Assembly (NCBI RefSeq): GCF_014645195.1
Contig: NZ_BMLK01000019.1
Coordinates: 1 to 64,000 of the forward strand
Direction: 5' to 3'
From: Novosphingobium indicum
GTDB lineage: Bacteria > Pseudomonadota > Alphaproteobacteria > Sphingomonadales > Sphingomonadaceae
DNA length: 64,000 bases
Shown: piece after piece, positions 62,892-64,000 of the stretch
Layout: each line of letters starts with the position of its first letter
Numbering within the stretch: the stretch's first letter is position 1
Notes under the pieces: generated by a model
The model's input: the letters and a program-made list of their open reading frames with translations, nothing else
Told to the model about the DNA's origin: nothing
The model's database searches: none
Program-made: the position numbers and the translations under genes

Positions 62892-63562
62892 TACACGACC
62901 ATGATCGGCGTGAAGGGGCGGACGTTGTCGACGGTGTCATTGAGAACGGTCTCACCTTGCTGCACCCAGCAATGCGCGGAAAACGGGCTGGCCTGCACGC
63001 CGAATACAAGGCTGGGAGCAAAACCCCGGCGCAGGCAAATCCATACAAAGGCGAGCGAGCGAACGAGGCACCGGTCCGAGCGCCGAAAGATCAGGCCGAG
63101 CGCCTCGAAAGCCGCATTTATCCGGGCATATTCATCGTCATGCCGCCAGGCAACGTCAGCCCCTGCGGTAGGCTTGCGACTTTCGATATCCCGTATGAGC
63201 GCGGGCAATCCACGAAGCCGTACCCGCCATGCGAGAACGCATTGGGCAACGGCGACCTGCATGAGCATGGATGGGCCAGGGCGTTGACCTACGCTCGCAA
63301 CGACATCGCGGGACGCAGGCATGATGCGAATGGATAAGTCAGTATCGGGGGCCTGCGTCTGCTCGATGAGCATGCCCCGGGCGAGGAGCGGTTGCAGCAC
63401 CCCGTCATCATCCGGACTGCAGGGTTCACCGCCTGCCGCGCGGCGAAAGGCCTCATCCATACCGGGCGGCAGCGCGAAATACCGGTCGGCCTCGATGTCG
63501 AGAACGATCGTGCGCCCACTTGCCGTGCAGTGATGGAGATTGTCGCGCAAAGAGAAGAACAT
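62891..63562 (-). CDS. Lasso peptide leader peptidase (B protein with fused RRE)
   Basis: The 223-residue protein has an N-terminal PqqD-like recognition domain (about residues 1-75, VLDIEADRYFALPPGMDEAFRRA) and a C-terminal transglutaminase-fold protease with Cys165 (SDRCLVRSLA), His197 (SAHCWVQ) and Asp209 (LNDTVDN). The domain fusion is the proteobacterial type; in other phyla B1 and B2 are split. It binds the leader and cuts after residue 23 of the precursor. The ATG at 63562 is 57 bp past the precursor stop. Confidence 0.93.
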   Translation of the reverse strand: MFFSLRDNLHHCTASGRTIVLDIEADRYFALPPGMDEAFRRAAGGEPCSPDDDGVLQPLLARGMLIEQTQAPDTDLSIRIMPASRDVVASVGQRPGPSMLMQVAVAQCVLAWRVRLRGLPALIRDIESRKPTAGADVAWRHDDEYARINAAFEALGLIFRRSDRCLVRSLAFVWICLRRGFAPSLVFGVQASPFSAHCWVQQGETVLNDTVDNVRPFTPIMVV

Positions 63563-63584
63563 GGTCGCGGCGCCTTGGCAGTGA

Positions 63585-63610
63585 CGCGCCCCGGCAGGAG
63601 CCGGAGCGCG
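63585..63610 (-). terminator. Hairpin between precursor and B gene
   Basis: CGCGCCCCGGC (63585-63595) and GCCGGAGCGCG (63600-63610) form an 11-bp stem (one G-U pair in RNA) with a four-base loop. It starts 10 bp past the precursor stop and could attenuate transcription or protect the precursor message, giving more precursor than enzyme. No U-tract follows. Confidence 0.6.
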
Positions 63611-63619
63611 CCGGTTTGC

Positions 63620-63760
63620 TCAGTCGTCGGAGATGGCACCAAAGATCTGGCGCGGCTGACCTTCGAGGTCGGCTTCGCCCTGGACGGCGCCCTTGGTCTC
63701 GGTGCTGACAGCGCCGAGATCGATCAGCTCGTCATCGCGATGTTCGTCAATCACGGTCAT
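63620..63760 (-). CDS. Lasso peptide precursor (46 aa)
   Basis: This small gene was found by reading the DNA: 46 codons, preceded by AAGGAGGT at about six bases' spacing, one of the best ribosome binding sites in the window. The leader is 23 residues and ends ...STETK, with Thr at position -2, as in nearly all lasso leaders. The core starts GAVQGEAD, giving an eight-residue ring Gly1-Asp8, and continues LEGQPRQIFGAISDD (15-residue loop and tail). Arg14, Gln15 and Phe17 are possible steric plugs. The acidic end SDD recalls sphingomonad lasso peptides such as sphingonodin. No other precursor is seen in the next 240 bp. Confidence 0.9.
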   Translation of the reverse strand: MTVIDEHRDDELIDLGAVSTETKGAVQGEADLEGQPRQIFGAISDD

Positions 63761-64000
63761 GATGACCTCCTTCTTGTCGTCGCAGGGATTTGCGACAGCG
63801 AGAAGGATATCGCGACAGTACGCGAAACGTCGATTTTATAAGTTTCCAATTTGAGTTCTTATAAGCCAAAATACTCATTCATTGTCCTGTGAATTGGAAA
63901 GACCACTCCGTGAAGGGCCGGGTTATCGACAATCACGGCGTGAATTTCAGACCTGATCCTCGGAAGGAATGAGCCTCGAGACTTGCCGCAATCGCCGGCG
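63761..64000 (-). promoter_or_regulatory. Upstream control region of the lasso operon
   Basis: About 240 bp to the window edge. On the minus strand a TATAAAAT sequence (near 63833-63840) could be a -10 box. A perfect 9-bp inverted repeat, TTTCCAATT (63843-63851) and AATTGGAAA (63892-63900), has a 40-bp spacer in AT-rich DNA, possibly an operator pair. No other gene is supportable here; a start-like GGAAGGAATG on the plus strand at 63963-63971 lacks spacing for a ribosome binding site. Confidence 0.45.

Larger units (their letters stand above)
47762..64000. mobile_element. Genomic island integrated at tRNA-Cys (left part)
   Basis: The interval starts at the tRNA-Cys 3' end, carries a tyrosine integrase 61 bp away reading toward the tRNA, and contains accessory genes only: quorum sensing, toxin-antitoxin, HEPN-nucleotidyltransferase and a lasso peptide locus. 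AT-rich patches flank the left part (47761-47815, 49560-49760). I did not find a second copy of the tRNA 3' end in the remaining 16 kb, so the right boundary probably lies beyond the window. Confidence 0.6.

Noticed and set aside
63392-63841. Plus-strand frame covering the lasso precursor region
   Set aside because: It runs antisense to the B gene and precursor, which have motifs and strong ribosome binding sites; it has no family features.
63761-64000. A second lasso precursor gene upstream of the first
   Set aside because: Only very short frames exist (one reads MNEYFGL then stop); no leader or Gly-start core is present.
47762-64000. A right attachment site (second copy of the tRNA-Cys 3' end)
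   Set aside because: I scanned for the T-arm and acceptor sequence and saw no convincing copy, so the right island end is not placed.
1-64000. CRISPR arrays, rRNA genes and insertion sequences
   Set aside because: No regularly spaced direct repeats, no rRNA-like segments and no transposase genes were seen.

Overview
The window is 64 kb of GC-rich alphaproteobacterial chromosome. The gene content (three large TonB-dependent receptors, TauD-type dioxygenases, class I PHA metabolism, an astexin-type lasso peptide locus, a luxR-luxI-phyH block) fits the order Sphingomonadales, most likely a Novosphingobium-like genome. This placement is inferred from recognised families, not from an rRNA gene, and none is present here. 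The sequence divides into a mainly housekeeping chromosome at 1-47.7 kb and a genomic island at 47.76-64 kb whose right end lies outside the window.

The left block (0-15 kb) holds core genes, mostly on the minus strand: a TerC/Alx membrane protein, ribA, xthA, lolA, rpmG, ppk2, uppP, an M13 metallopeptidase and an MsbA-like ABC exporter. These are followed on the plus strand by an intracellular PHA depolymerase and an L,D-transpeptidase-like exported protein. Between xthA and lolA lie strong RNA stem-loops without a coding gene. One of them, 5715-5810, is a long rod whose G-U pairs point to plus-strand transcription.

The 15-32 kb block looks accessory and catabolic. It contains TetR regulators, XdhC and a MocA-like transferase, an Old Yellow Enzyme, and an operon of two TauD dioxygenases, a luciferase-type flavin monooxygenase, an SDR and an ABM-family enzyme. 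FAH-family hydrolase and zinc alcohol dehydrogenase genes follow, then two divergent TonB receptors separated by a 27-bp GAACAT-based operator. An orphan [2Fe-2S] subunit and arsC close the block. The substrate cannot be read from the sequence.

The 32-47.7 kb block returns to core functions: lipB, a fatty acid desaturase, lptF/lptG, clpS, class I PHA synthase with a Lys/Ala/Pro-rich phasin, an aminotransferase and mobA. Upstream of the phasin is a perfect 17-bp inverted repeat carrying CTGC-N3-GCAA motifs, which resembles a PhaR operator. The block ends with tRNA-Cys(GCA).

The island begins at the 3' end of tRNA-Cys with a tyrosine recombinase reading toward the tRNA. It carries a quorum-sensing block (luxR, luxI, a phytanoyl-CoA-type dioxygenase, a MarR-like regulator), a ParE/RHH toxin-antitoxin pair and a nucleotidyltransferase-HEPN protein. 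At its right end is a lasso peptide locus. A plus-strand operon encodes an ECF sigma factor, a FecR-type anti-sigma factor, a TonB receptor with an STN signalling domain and a lasso-peptide isopeptidase. It converges on a minus-strand operon encoding a 46-aa precursor, a transglutaminase-fold leader peptidase and an asparagine-synthetase-like cyclase. The predicted core is 23 residues with a Gly1-Asp8 ring. Together the two operons suggest a make, export, sense or import, and linearise cycle for one peptide, carried on the same island as an AHL system.
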